From contig JAPFFF010000029.1 of NCBI GenBank assembly GCA_039105265.1, forward strand, positions 1,364,001 to 1,428,000: DNA of 64,000 bases, read 5' to 3'. A model generated the notes under the pieces. That model saw only the letters and a list, made by a program, of their open reading frames with translations, was not told the DNA's origin and made no database searches. This document shows, in pieces, positions 35,958-47,105 of the stretch. Source of the stretch: Tritrichomonas musculus (Eukaryota; Parabasalia; Tritrichomonadida; Tritrichomonadidae). The translations under genes were made by a program, and so were the position numbers. The number at the start of each line of letters is the position of its first letter. The stretch's first letter is position 1.

Positions 35958-36705
35958 TTTTTTTGCATTCAATTACCAAATTTTTGAAAATCATTTTGAT
36001 TCTGAAAAAAGTGAATGGTTAATAGCTAGAAAAACATTTACAAGTTCATAATACTCTGATCATGATAAATTAACTGTAATTGGAAGCATTTTTAAAAATT
36101 GTGTACTAGAAAACTCATTCATGGAGAGTGGAATTGCTGATAAATTGAAAGGAGTAACAACTAAAAATATTTCTTTTTATAATGGAGGAAATAAATACAC
36201 AAATGAAATTGAGTTATTTGGTATTGGTCCTTGTGAAGGTGAAGTTGAACCTCCTCCTACAGAGTTTTCAAAAACATTCAAACCAACTGAATATTTTTCG
36301 CATTCATCAGAGTTTTCAGAATCAAAAAAGTTTTCAGAAACAAATGAATTCTCAGAAACTGGAGAATTTTCAAATACACAAAAGTTTTCTGATTCGAAAA
36401 AGTTCATTCCAACAAAAATGTTTTCCGAATCAGAAGATTTTACAGTTTCTAACAATTTGCATGACAAATCTAAATCCACAAAGTTTTCCAATTCAATTGA
36501 TTTCACAGAATCCAAGAAGTTTTCAGAGTCCAGCGTTTTTTCGGATTCTAATTATCTCCCAAATAAAGCAAAAACAAGTCCATCAACTGAATCACAAAAG
36601 TTCTCTAAATCAAAAAATCTTACTCCTTCATTCAAATTCACTGAATCACAAGTGTTCAAACCAACAAAAGATTTTTCTAAATCAAATTCTTTTTTGGTTT
36701 TAATG
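35958..36705 (+). pseudogene. Fragment of a surface protein with Phe-Ser repeats
   Basis: About 230 codons with one in-frame stop (36049-36051). The first part resembles the last beta-helix turn of a trichomonad surface protein (KNISFYNGGNKY); from about 36260 a repeat of roughly six residues follows, with forms such as FSESKKFSETNEFSETGEF, as found before the membrane anchor of trichomonad adhesin-like surface proteins. The expected membrane helix and short cytoplasmic tail are missing: the sequence passes directly into antisense of an ankyrin-type relic at 36763. Confidence 0.6.
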
Positions 36706-36762
36706 ATCATGATTGATCGTGATTCTAATTTGCAAGAAACGAAACTTTATCTACAATGCCAA

Positions 36763-36975
36763 TTAAAATACTATTGCTTGAATTGCTGCGTTTATGTCAA
36801 TGATTCCTTCTTTTAGATAAAGTTTCACAAGAGTGTAATAATCAAATTCCGAGAGATAAAAAAACATGGTTTTGTATTTCATGTTTTCTGGGGAAAAACA
36901 ATAATTGTAAGATTCAGCTGCATGATGACAAGGATTGTCATCATAATGGTGTTCAATGTTAGAAAGACCATTATT
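36763..36975 (-). pseudogene. Relic of a DUF3447/ankyrin-type gene
   Basis: About 70 open codons on the minus strand (HYDDNPCHHAAESYNYCFSP, then FFYLSEFDYYTLVKLYLKEG) in the style of the region preceding ankyrin repeats in trichomonad DUF3447 proteins. No start, and it ends at a stop after NAAIQAIVF. It abuts the Phe-Ser repeat fragment, so the region is a patchwork of gene pieces. Confidence 0.45.
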
Positions 36976-37305
36976 AGTAATTTATAAAAAAAGTATTCAA
37001 ACATCAATAAAAATGTATTAGAAAATTTCTGAATTTGAAAAATATTTTATGATCATAAAAAGTTGCTCAAAATTAATAAACATTTACTATTTTTTATAGT
37101 ATTTTCGGCACAAAATATATGTATTGTCAAGAATATTAGTGATGAGTAATCATTACAAAGAGATGCCAATTGTGAATAACTTACTCAGAATGAAAAGAAT
37201 TTCTTCTAGAACTGCTTGTTTATCCAAATAGAATGTTTTGAAAATAAAATAAAAAAAGTTTTAAGTCAGTTTAGTTTAGTGATTTAGATTTTGCATTTCT
37301 CATGC

Positions 37306-38385
37306 TTAGTAAGGTGGAATTCTTTGCTGATGATTTTGGATGAGATCATTGACGTTTTTGATTTCTTGATTTGAGAACTTCAACAATGAGCCTGCATTTA
37401 AAACCAGTTTTCTGCAGATGTCTTCAAAGCTTGGACGATCTGCTGGATCAAAGTTCCAGCATTCATTGATGAGATCTTTTGCAGATTGAGTGAAATCGGA
37501 TGGAATTTCAGCTTTCTTTCCATTTCCAATTTGTGTCACAGTGATTTTTGGCATCTTTCCTCCACTGATGATGTAGAACACCAAAACTCCAAATGAGTAA
37601 ACGTCGACTTTCTCATTGTATTCTTCTTCGTTGATGATTTCTGGAGCCATGAACTTTTGTGTGCCAGCTCCCATTGTCATTGTAATTTCTTCTGGAGTCA
37701 TCAACTTTGAAATACCGAAATCTGAGATCTTGATTGTTCCATCGGTTGCAATGAGAATGTTTGTTGGTTTCAGGTCCCTGTGAATGATTTTAAGCTTGTG
37801 GACGTACTTCATTCCTTCTGCAATTTGGAAGATTACAAAGGCGATGTCGACATTGGAAAATAGCTTGTCCTTTATGGCAGCTTCGAGGTTACATTTGCAG
37901 AATTCAAGTAGAATCGATGGTGGCCGATTCTTGCTGCTTAAATAAATGCCAAATGCTTTGAGTATGTTTGGGTGATCAAGCATGTTCATGATTTCATATT
38001 CGCTGATAAATTGCTTGAACTGCTGATGTGTTTTATTGGATGTGTTCATAACTTTGAGAACATAGAATGCTTTCTTTGCAACTTTAAGGATTTTTCCATT
38101 GTTATTATAATTGAGCTCTTCAATTGTTTCTAACTCATCCATTGCATTATCGTCAAGAATTTGAAAGTTGAATCCTCTTTGCGGGTGAGTGGATGATTCT
38201 CTCCTTTTGAGCTGCAAATTCTCATCATTAAGTTGTTTTATTTGATTTTTTAGATTTTCACAAATTTGTTGAAGATCGTTGAATTCTTTGGTTTTTGCAG
38301 CTAATTGCGATTTCAGTTCATCAATTAATTTTTTATCATCTTCTTTGTTGGCTTGCGCGGCATTTTGTATTGGTGGAACTTTCAA
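37306..38385 (-). CDS. Protein kinase with N-terminal coiled coil, 5' end unclear
   Basis: About 359 residues. A coiled coil at about 12-62 (LIDELKSQLAAKTKEFNDLQ) precedes a complete kinase domain: weak glycine loop, YVLK Lys111, Glu near 129-131, HRDLKPTN at 202-209, DFG at 222-224, APE at 247-249, VDVYSFGVLVF of subdomain IX and the terminal ADRPSF. All catalytic residues are present, so it should be active; TKL-like by style (GTQKFMAPE). The frame has no ATG before the kinase domain: position 38385 is TTG and the next in-frame upstream stop comes within about 60 bp. The first exon or start may be lost or lie beyond an unrecognised intron. Upstream lies a minisatellite region. Confidence 0.75.
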   Translation of the reverse strand: MKVPPIQNAAQANKEDDKKLIDELKSQLAAKTKEFNDLQQICENLKNQIKQLNDENLQLKRRESSTHPQRGFNFQILDDNAMDELETIEELNYNNNGKILKVAKKAFYVLKVMNTSNKTHQQFKQFISEYEIMNMLDHPNILKAFGIYLSSKNRPPSILLEFCKCNLEAAIKDKLFSNVDIAFVIFQIAEGMKYVHKLKIIHRDLKPTNILIATDGTIKISDFGISKLMTPEEITMTMGAGTQKFMAPEIINEEEYNEKVDVYSFGVLVFYIISGGKMPKITVTQIGNGKKAEIPSDFTQSAKDLINECWNFDPADRPSFEDICRKLVLNAGSLLKFSNQEIKNVNDLIQNHQQRIPPY

Positions 38386-40650
38386 ACCATTTGAAACTGG
38401 ATTTAAAAAAAAAAAGTTGAAATTATATTAAAAAAGTGTATGAAATATCATCAAATCATTGTATTTAAACTTTACGAATTTTGAGTTGAAATGTAATAAA
38501 TAAACTTGAATAGAATTTCATAAATTATTTAACGAAATCATTTAAGAAAAAATGATCAAAACTATATTTTAAATAGAATGAAATTGGATAAAAAGAATTC
38601 AATAAATTCCATTTAAATGATAATGGTTCAGATGTCATTAAAAATTTGCTCATACTTTATTAATTGCTTATTTGAAATGTAATAAAAAAAATTGGTTCAG
38701 ATTTTATAAAACTTTTGTTTTTCAAATGAAATATAAAAAAAAAATTGAAATTTCATTAACAATTATATTTGTAAAATTGAATTTACAAATGATAAAAAAA
38801 ATTCTATAAAATATTTGCTGAAATTTCATAAAATATTTGCTGGAATTAGATAAAATATTTGCTGGAATGTCATAAAATATTTGCTGGAATTAGATAAAAT
38901 ATTTGCTGGAATTAGATAAAATATTTGCTGGAATGTCATAAAATATTTGCTGGAATTAGATAAAATATTTGCTGGAATATGATAAAATATTTGCTGGAAT
39001 GTCATAAAATATTTGCTGGAATTAGATAAAATATTTGCTGAAATTTCATAAAATATTTGCTGGAATTAGATAAAATATTTGCTGGAATTAGATAAAATAT
39101 TTGCTGGAATGTCATAAAATATTTGCTGGAATTAGATAAAATATTTGCTGGAATATGATAAAATATTTGCTGGAATGTCATAAAATATTTGCTGGAATTA
39201 GATAAAATATTTGCTGGAATGTCATAAAATATTTGCTGGAATTTGATAAAATATTTGCTGGAATTAGATAAAATATTTGCTGGAATTAGATAAAATATTT
39301 GCTGGAATTCTATAAAATATTTGCTGGAATTAGATAAAATATTTGCTGGAATATGATAAAATATTTGCTGGAATTAGATAAAATATTTGCTGGAATTAGA
39401 TAAAATATTTGCTGGAATTTGATAAAATATTTGCTGGAATTTGATAAAATATTTGCTGGAATGTCATAAAATATTTGCTGGAATATGATAAAATATTTGC
39501 TGAAATTGCATAAAATATTTGCTGAAATGTAATAAAAATATATGAATCAACCCAATAAAGACCATCAATAAAATTTTATAAATAAAAAGTGATTTTTAAT
39601 CCAATAAAAAAAGATTGAAATGTCATAAATGTCTTGGAATGAATGTCATAAAAAATTTATATAAATTGGATTAAATTTTTGTTGAAATATCATAAATAAT
39701 TTGTAGAGATTTTATTAAAACAGATGATAAAATAAAATAAACATCGAATTGAAACGTAAAAAAAATTTTTCGTCTGAATTTTGTGAAATTGCTGTTAAAA
39801 CTCGATAAATAAATAAAATGAAATCCAATAAATTGCAGGATATAGGAAATTTGATAAATAATGATAAAAATGCTGTTAAATATCATATTGAAATTGGATT
39901 AAAGTATAAATAAAACTAGATTAAAAAAATATTTTTTTTTAATTGCATAAAATAAATTGGAAGAATGTAATAAAATACTTTTTTGGAATTAGATCAAAAG
40001 ATTTATTGAAATTTCATAAAACATTTGTTTAAATTTTATAAAATATTATTTGAGATTGTATTTAAATACTTGAAGAAACCATGTAAATAAAAGAGTTTAA
40101 ACATCAGACAAAAAAGTGATTAAAACGCTATAAATCATATGAAGAACGTAATAAAATATGGTTTGGAAACTTATTTCTGATAATATTCTAATAAATAATA
40201 TCCGTTTTTCAAATTTTTATGAAATAATTGTATACTTTCTCAAAGTAAATATCATTTGTATCTTAATTTTAATGAAATCTAAGTGACAAATAAATAAAAT
40301 ATTGGAATAAATATATATTTATTAAAAATATATATTGTTATATTAATATTTATTTCATGATATTTTTTAATATATTAATATTTACTCTGATTAACCTTAA
40401 AATCGATATTTTGTAAAATATTGAATTTTTAGGAAATAACGAATATTGAATATTGTATTTTTCTTCAAAAAAAGAATAGTAAGATTCGAGTTTTATTGTT
40501 TTAATTAAATAAATATTCAATAAAGATAATAATATATAAAAATTGTGAAAAAATAAATAGTTAAAAACTGCAACATTTTTAATATTATAATATTGCAAAA
40601 TGCCTTTTTTATTAATTCATTAAACTCTTAAAAATCTTTAACCTTATATT
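38386..40650. other. AT-rich non-coding region around a minisatellite
   Basis: 2.3 kb upstream of the coiled-coil kinase and downstream of the sacsin-like relic. The centre is a 22-bp minisatellite; the flanks to about 38440 and 40150 contain decayed versions of the same words (GAAATGTCATAAA, TTTCATAAAACATTTG), so the array was once larger. No gene seen. Confidence 0.7.
38804..39530. repeat. 22-bp minisatellite, about 33 units
   Basis: Tandem units of the form ATAAAATATTTGCTGGAAT plus a three-base variable end. The constant part is almost perfect; the variable part takes only a few forms (TAG, GTC, ATG, TTG, TCT), giving a bar-code-like order of variants. Edge units (GAAATTTC, GAAATTGC) are more divergent. 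Pattern points to repeated slippage and gene conversion. Confidence 0.95.
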
Positions 40651-43600
40651 TTACATCACCTTATTCAAAATTGCAAATAATTGTTGCATTTGTTCTAAAT
40701 TTATTATTGATTCATTGTTTGAATTGCTTGCTAGATTGTTTATAATATCTAAAATTTGTTTATTTTCAACAAGTTTATTAAATAAATTCAGATTTGCAAG
40801 AATTTCTGGTGTAATTTGTTCCTTTTTTTTCTTTAAACAAATCTGAAAAAGCACTTTTTAGATATTCAGATGAACCAAGGAATTTTAAAAATGATGTCAT
40901 TAATTCAACATTTTTTTTATGATTCGAAATATGTGACATGATGTCATTGTGCATGTATTTTATATCAATTGTTTGGAATTCATTTCTCAAATCGTCAGGT
41001 TTTTCAATTAAATAATCAAGAACTGATTGCTTAATTTCATCGGATTCTCTAAATATAATTAGATAATCAAATAATTTAACAAGTAAACTTTTTTCTATTT
41101 TGGTGTCATAAATTATTTTAATCTCTTCTTTATATTTTAATTGTCCAAATAAATTTGGGAAAATTTTGCCAAATAAATTTGTGGAGTATCTATATAAAAT
41201 TGTTAGGTTTTTATATATGTCTTGTCTGTCTCCATCTCTAATTTGATCAATATTTGAAAGACTTGATATTTTTTGTTTTATATCATCCAAAATGATATTA
41301 ATGACATTTTCTATTAGCGTTGATGACCAGCATTGATTCTCAGGCAATTCTTTATTTGTATATTTGATTTGGTCGACAAGGAAATAGTTGATAAATTCAA
41401 TCATTTGTTTTAATTTTTCATTCTCATATGAATATTGGAAAAATATTGAATAAAAATCGAATCGATATTTTTCAGGCTTACTTATTAATTTCTCAATTTT
41501 ATTATTGACTGAATTAGACAAATCCATATAATCATAAGTGCTTGCTCTAATAATATTTGAAAAATCATCAAGAATCAGTATTTCCTTCAAATCTATATTG
41601 AAAAGAGTTCCCAGAATTTTTTTCATATCTTCATCTTTAATTCCATCTTTATAAAGCGAGTCAGCATAACAAAGTTGATAATTTTGATTAGGAATTATTT
41701 TTTCATTTTCAAAATAATTTGTATAATATTTCTTTAAAAATTCAATAAAATCTTTGATAATATCAATGTTTTTCTTAATATCATAATTTTGAATCTTGTT
41801 ATTTAATTTTTTAACAACATGCTTATCTGCTCTATCAAACATTTCCAGGAGATCATGTAAAATAGATTGATATAAACCATATTAAATGATTGATTTAATA
41901 ATGAATTTGAATATTTAAATATTGATTCTCTTTTTTCTCTATCTTTTTCTACAATATACATCATAAATTAAATTGAATTATCTTCATTTATTTTATCTTT
42001 GATTTTTTGAATTGCCTTTTTAGTATTGAATTGGTCAAATTCAACATTTTTGCTATAATATAAATAATTTATACTTGGATGAAGCATTTTCTTATTATAA
42101 TCAAAATTAATGATGGATAACATGTCAAAGAATTCTTCAGATAAATTGAAATTATAAATTTTCTTTTTTGGCACAAATTTTCCATTTTTGTTGATCAGGA
42201 TTTTGTTTTGACTAAAAATAAAATCATAATCATTCATTTTCAAGATAAAATCGATAACTTTTTTAATAAAAATTTCTTTTGAATTCGATTTTAATAAATG
42301 CAAATAATATATTGTATCGTGTTTAGATATGAATTCGATTAATTCATTTATGCTAATTTTAATTTCGAAATCTGACCATAAAACTTTTGACCAATTAGCA
42401 AAATGCTCATATTTGACTATATGCTTTGATTCATATGAAATGTAAGAAAATAAATCATAAAACTCTTTATAAATCTTATTTTTGTTTTCTTTTTCCAATT
42501 TTTCCTTTTCAATTTGGGAAACATTATCATATTTTATATTCGTAATAGAAAAGTCGTAATAATCATTAATAATTGGAATAAATACTTCATCTATTTTTTT
42601 CATCCCTGCATATGTTTCGAAATTTGGAACTTTTGATATTATTTCCTTCATTCTTTTAGTGAAATTGTTTGCTATAAAAGAATTTGATTCAAAAGATAAA
42701 CCGCTACATAAATTAAATAAATCTGTACATTATGCACTGATAATGAAATGTACAGATTCAAAAGATAAACCGCTATATGATCAAATAGTTCATTATTTGA
42801 TCATATAATTTAACAACTTCTGAGATAATGAATTTATTAATTGATGATCCATATCTATCATGAAAATCTTCATCAAATTGAAATATTAATTTATTCCTTT
42901 CTTTCTCTGGCTCAAAATCAGGAGAATTTATAATAACAGGAGATTGAAATTGATTCATACCCAATAATGGCATTGAAAGAAACAAAAAATCACTATGATT
43001 TATTGGAATTATATTGTTGTTTATACCAATAGGTAGTAAACAATCAATTTGAACATCTTTTATTATATCCTCGAATTCAAATTTTTCTTTTGAATTGAAA
43101 TACAAATATCTGCATTGTTTTATGCCTCTTCATTTGTTGCTTTCAATTATAACAGATTGAATATGATCATTTTCATGTTTAGCAGTATATGTTAAAGTTT
43201 CGTGTTCTTTTTCATTTTCGATAATAATTGATTCAATTAAGTTATTTAAAATTAAAACAATTGGAGCTTTATTTTTTAAACTGTGGTATCCAATATTATA
43301 AGCTTTTGCACTAGTATCATTTTCAAAATCTATATCATATTCAAATGATGGTTCTCCTTTTATTTTATCACTTTTATAAAAACTTTCTTCCATATTTTCA
43401 ACACCTTTTTGAAGCTCTTCTGCGCTTTCTCCTTTTCTGTCAATATCAACATCAAATGAATATATTTTTTCTATTCCTGAGGCAGTTGTCTTAACATCAC
43501 CGGAAATATGATATTTTCTAGATAATATTGTAGCTGATAATGCACCTGTTCCGAATCTTCCAATCGATTTATTGTCTTCTTTTCCTTCACTACATTGATA

Positions 43601-43800
43601 TAATAATGCAAATAAAGTTTCAGTTGTAAATTCTGATCCATTATGAGTGAAAATAACACTATTATTAGTAAACCGATATTTTAATGCCACCTTTTTATTA
43701 GAATCTCTAACTGTATCAATTCCATTTTGAATTAATTCAAAAGGCCATCGTTGAAAATCATTAAATTTTTTTCTTCTGAATTATAATTTATATGCTTCAT
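40651..43800 (-). pseudogene. Sacsin-like (GHKL ATPase) gene, decayed
   Basis: Host gene in pieces: an ATPase N-terminus near 43800-43130 with ELIQNGIDTV (N box), HNGSEFT (G1) and GRFGTGA (G2), as in Hsp90/sacsin-type ATPases; then fragments at 43105-42773, 42651-41968, 41960-41843, 41842-40778 and 40854-40651 that are helical and Asp/Lys/Asn-rich as in the long trichomonad sacsin-like proteins. Successive fragments lie in different frames (about five frame changes) and one in-frame TAA separates 41968 from the next piece. Two frame changes fall in A runs. A short duplication (GATTCAAAAGATAAACCGCT) near 42691 and 42755 also disrupts it. Original length at least about 1,000 residues. Confidence 0.75.
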
Positions 43801-43889
43801 GCAAAATATCTGATATTTATAAAAAAATATCATTAACTTCAATGCATCTTTACTTATACAAAACATGTTTTTTTTTTCATTAATTAAAG

Positions 43890-45110
43890 ATTTTATTGTA
43901 AATTGACATTTTCAATCCATTGAGAAATAAAATGCTGATTATCAAAAAGATATTTTGCTTGGTATTCTGACAATTGATTGGCACTTTTAATGGTTCGATC
44001 ATTGTCTCTATTCATTTCATGAAGTATTGAAATGAGAGCCTTTTTATTTCTTTAGTCATATTAGAACGATCTTTTACAAATTTTGAAACAAACAATTGTT
44101 TTCCTCTTATAAAAATAAAGAAGGACATATCAAGACACTTCTCTGCATCTTCTTTTCTTTTGAAATGAACAAATCCATATGGATTATAATAAATTCCAAG
44201 TAAATCAATGTATTCAACTTCACCAAATTGTTGAAATTTGTATTCTAATTCATCTTCGGAAACATCTTTATCCAAATTTCTAAAGAAGAGGATTTTATCT
44301 TTGTTTTTTTCATATTTTAACTTACTTTCCTTTGTAAATTTCTTACAAAGATAATTATTTCTATCATTCATGCTCATATATCGTCTACATGAAATTCCAT
44401 TGCCATCAATGATTTTTCCGTTAAGGGCGTGATTTGCTCTTTCAACTTCTTCAGCTGAATCTAATGTGCAAAATCCAAATCCTTTATTTTTACCATAATA
44501 GTTTTTTGGAAGACTTGCATAAATAACATTTCCATATTGTGCAAAAAGGTATTTCAAATCTTCTTCTGTTTTAATTGATTCTGGTATGTTTTCAATATAA
44601 CATACATTTATGAATTCATTTGAATTTTGATTGAATTTATGTGCTATACGCATATGAATTTTTTTCCATTTATTTCTTGGCCACTTAATTCTTGGACTGC
44701 TCTACGTGCGTTTTTATTCTCTCTGAATTGAACCATGCCATTTCTATAATTAGATTGTCCTTTGATTGAACAAAATATTACTTCACCGTATTTCGAAAAT
44801 ATTTTTTCAAGCTCGGCTGCTTTAATTGATGAATTATAAAGCTGGACATTGATGAAACCTTTGCCACTGATTCTAATTTGATTTGTTTCTGGATCTGCTA
44901 ACGTGATGTTAATTGGGATATTATCGAATTCTGTATAATTTAATATTTGTCGAGCATTATTTGCTTCTTCAATTGTTTCAAAAGAAACAAGTGCTGAATA
45001 AAAATGATTATTTTCTTTTTCACTTTGGTATGGATTGTAATGTATGGATATTCCATTTGGAATAATTCTTCCACATTTTTGCAAACATATACATTGATTT
45101 TATTCATATG
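43890..45110 (-). pseudogene. Poly(A)-binding-protein-like gene with four RRMs, decayed
   Basis: Host gene with the layout of a cytoplasmic poly(A)-binding protein. RRM1 (from about 45100) and RRM2 (KGFINVQLYNSSIKAAELEK) read in one frame to 44644; RRM3 (FINVCYIENIP, KGFGFCTL) and RRM4 (KILFFRNLDKDVSEDELEYK) read in another to 44012; the C-terminal tail (LHEMNRDNDRTIKSANQLSE) continues in a third to about 43890. Frame changes sit at the A-rich stretch between RRM2 and RRM3, just after RRM4 and at the N-terminus (three in all). The RNP1 motifs in RRM3 are well kept, so decay may be recent. Confidence 0.75.
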
Positions 45111-45284
45111 AAAAAACATTGTGGAAATTGATGTTATTATTATTAATTGATTGATCCAATAATCTTTCTTGAGTAAACATTCCTAACAAATTATTCTTAT
45201 GGCAAATTGGAAAAAAAAAATCAATAAATTCTGAATACATGAGATGAGATAAAATATAACATTTAATAGCTAAAATTACCAGTT

Positions 45285-45366
45285 CCGCTCTTAGCTCAGT
45301 GGTAGAGCATCTGACTGTAGTTATTTGGTTATCAGAAAGTCGCCGGTTCGATTCCAGCAGCGCGGA
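45285..45366 (+). tRNA. tRNA-Tyr (anticodon GTA) with 10-nt intron
   Basis: Cloverleaf read by eye: acceptor CCGCTCT, D arm GCTCAGTGGTAGAGC, anticodon stem TCTGA/TCAGA with loop CTGTAG-A, T arm GCCGG-TTCGATT-CCAGC, acceptor AGCGCGG, discriminator A, then a T-run terminator. GTA gives tyrosine; the C1-G72 pair is typical for eukaryotic tRNA-Tyr. The intron is 45321-45330, at the standard place between positions 37 and 38. Two mismatches (one in the acceptor, one in the T stem) suggest either a degraded copy or tolerated variants, so function is not certain. A and B boxes are present. Confidence 0.8.
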
Positions 45367-45729
45367 TTTTTTGATATTTTTTTTTTTGTTTGTTTGTATT
45401 AAATTCGTCGGTTTTGAATATCTTGATGTAACAACTTTTTAACTTTGTATTGCATTTAAAAAAAAAGAATATTAGATTAAATGAAATTGTAATGAGGTTT
45501 TTGGTTGAAAAAAATTATAATTGAACAGAAAATTGTGAATAGATTGCATGAAAAAATGATGGATGAAAAGAAAAAAATATTTTGATAAAAATCTCAATGA
45601 TAATACATTTTTGAATTTTATTCAAAATTTTATCATTTTGTGTTATGAAAAAATTCAAAGGGTGGCTCATTTTGATATTCCTGGTCATTGATACAAGATA
45701 AAAACCGAAATACAATCGTCAACTAGCTC

Positions 45730-45760
<31 letters not shown>

Positions 45761-45902
45761 CCCTTTTTATTACATAATTTTATATATTCGACTTGAATGG
45801 ACTTTGTAAAGAAAGAGAAGCAAATTCAAAGACAATTTCAAGAGGAAAAACATTCAAAAGAAAGAAAAATATAGTAAGTAACAATTTTTTTTTTTTTTTT
45901 TT
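45367..45902. other. AT-rich intergenic spacer
   Basis: Contains the tRNA terminator T-runs, an A run of about 28 bases (45731-45759) and a T run directly before the stop of the next minus-strand gene (45886-45903). No gene seen; the 66-codon minus-strand frame here has no support. Confidence 0.6.
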
Positions 45903-47033
45903 TTATAATTCTTCTTCAATTTGTAAACATAAATAGTTATTCAATGTATTAGGATTCAATCTAAATTTGTAACCAAAAAATGCCAAGAACGCGATATTTA
46001 TTACATCGATAATTAAAACAATATAATAATCATACAAAAAAGTGTTTTCAATTGAATAAAAAGTATAAAACAAAACATACATAATAGACATAACGAAAAT
46101 TTCAACTGTGAAGCAACAATTCAGAGTTTCGGAATTGAATCCATATGTCAAAATCGTCGACAAAAAAAGATCAATTTCCCAGAATGAAATAATCGCGATT
46201 GTCTTGAAATCAAAATCATCAAAATCAAAATCCCAAGTTTCATCAAAATAATCAGTCTCCATCAGACATTTGGCCAAATTATAACTAAAAATCACATTAA
46301 AGAAAAGAATGACAAATTTCGTTCTTTCAAAAGTATTCATGAAGAATTGATTTTCAATGGTCAAAAAAGAGGTCAATATATATGTCAATGATAAAAGCTG
46401 AAACAATTCTCTATATGGTTCATAATGAGAAGGATTGTCGGATTTATTTTTCTCAATTGTTTCAAGTAAAAAAAAGAATTTTTGAAGAACAAAAAAGAAA
46501 AAAGAAAAAGAAAAAATTGTATGAATTATGTTTTTCATTGTAAAATTTTTCACCCAATTAATTAACCACGCTATGAATAATATCATCGATATTAATGTAA
46601 TAATCGGATTTATTATGAGCGTGTTTTGAACATTGGAACTTAGACATGAATTTGGATTTTTGTATATTAATTCAAAAGAAAATTCACTATGGAAATATTC
46701 GCATGATAAAACTGTTGTGTTATATTTGCCTCCTTTTTTTATTGTTCCGTTTATTGTATTACTTGTTTTGTTTAACTGTGTAATATGATAATAATCAATT
46801 GGAATGGTTACATTGCACGGGAGATACAAATTTTGTTCTGACATATATTTTTCCATGTCTTCTTCAGTAGCAATTAAAAAAATAAATTTGTCATCTTCAT
46901 TATTTTTTATATCAATCGAGTATTTTGCATCTGTTTGAAAACCGAATAAAAATGGGATGCTAAACTGTCTTTTGTTTGGTCCGATATGAAAAGAAAAGCG
47001 ACCAGCGATTATTAAAGATAAAATAAAAGACAT
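45903..47033 (-). CDS. Seven-TM GOST/GPCR-type membrane protein, 376 aa
   Basis: A 376-residue protein with a signal-peptide-like N-terminus (MSFILSLIIAGRFS), a beta-rich lumenal domain of about 120 residues with sequons and a Cys pair (CNVTIPI, VLSCEYF), and seven hydrophobic segments from about 137 to 360. This matches the Golgi-dynamics/LUSTR family build, acting in the secretory pathway or at the surface. C-terminus is short and acidic (QIEEEL). It is head-to-head with the kinase/Sel1 gene, with 72 bp between the start codons, so the two share a promoter region. Family assignment rests on topology, not on a recognised motif. Confidence 0.65.
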   Translation of the reverse strand: MSFILSLIIAGRFSFHIGPNKRQFSIPFLFGFQTDAKYSIDIKNNEDDKFIFLIATEEDMEKYMSEQNLYLPCNVTIPIDYYHITQLNKTSNTINGTIKKGGKYNTTVLSCEYFHSEFSFELIYKNPNSCLSSNVQNTLIINPIITLISMILFIAWLINWVKNFTMKNIIHTIFSFSFFFFVLQKFFFLLETIEKNKSDNPSHYEPYRELFQLLSLTYILTSFLTIENQFFMNTFERTKFVILFFNVIFSYNLAKCLMETDYFDETWDFDFDDFDFKTIAIISFWEIDLFLSTILTYGFNSETLNCCFTVEIFVMSIMYVLFYTFYSIENTFLYDYYIVLIIDVINIAFLAFFGYKFRLNPNTLNNYLCLQIEEEL

Positions 47034-47088
47034 AATTTAAAATTTTTAAATTTGTGTAGTTTATATTTCATAAATCTCATAAAAAGTT

Positions 47089-47093
47089 TCATA
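47089..47093 (+). promoter_or_regulatory. Initiator-like TCATA
   Basis: TCATA lies 12 bases before the ATG at 47106 and matches the trichomonad initiator. It favours 47106 over the upstream in-frame ATG at 47052 as start. Confidence 0.5.
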
Positions 47094-47105
47094 AAATTTA
47101 TCAAA

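Noticed and set aside
38804-39530. Regular repeats that could suggest a CRISPR array
   Set aside because: Units are contiguous 22-mers with no unique spacers, in a eukaryotic, AT-rich context; it is a minisatellite.
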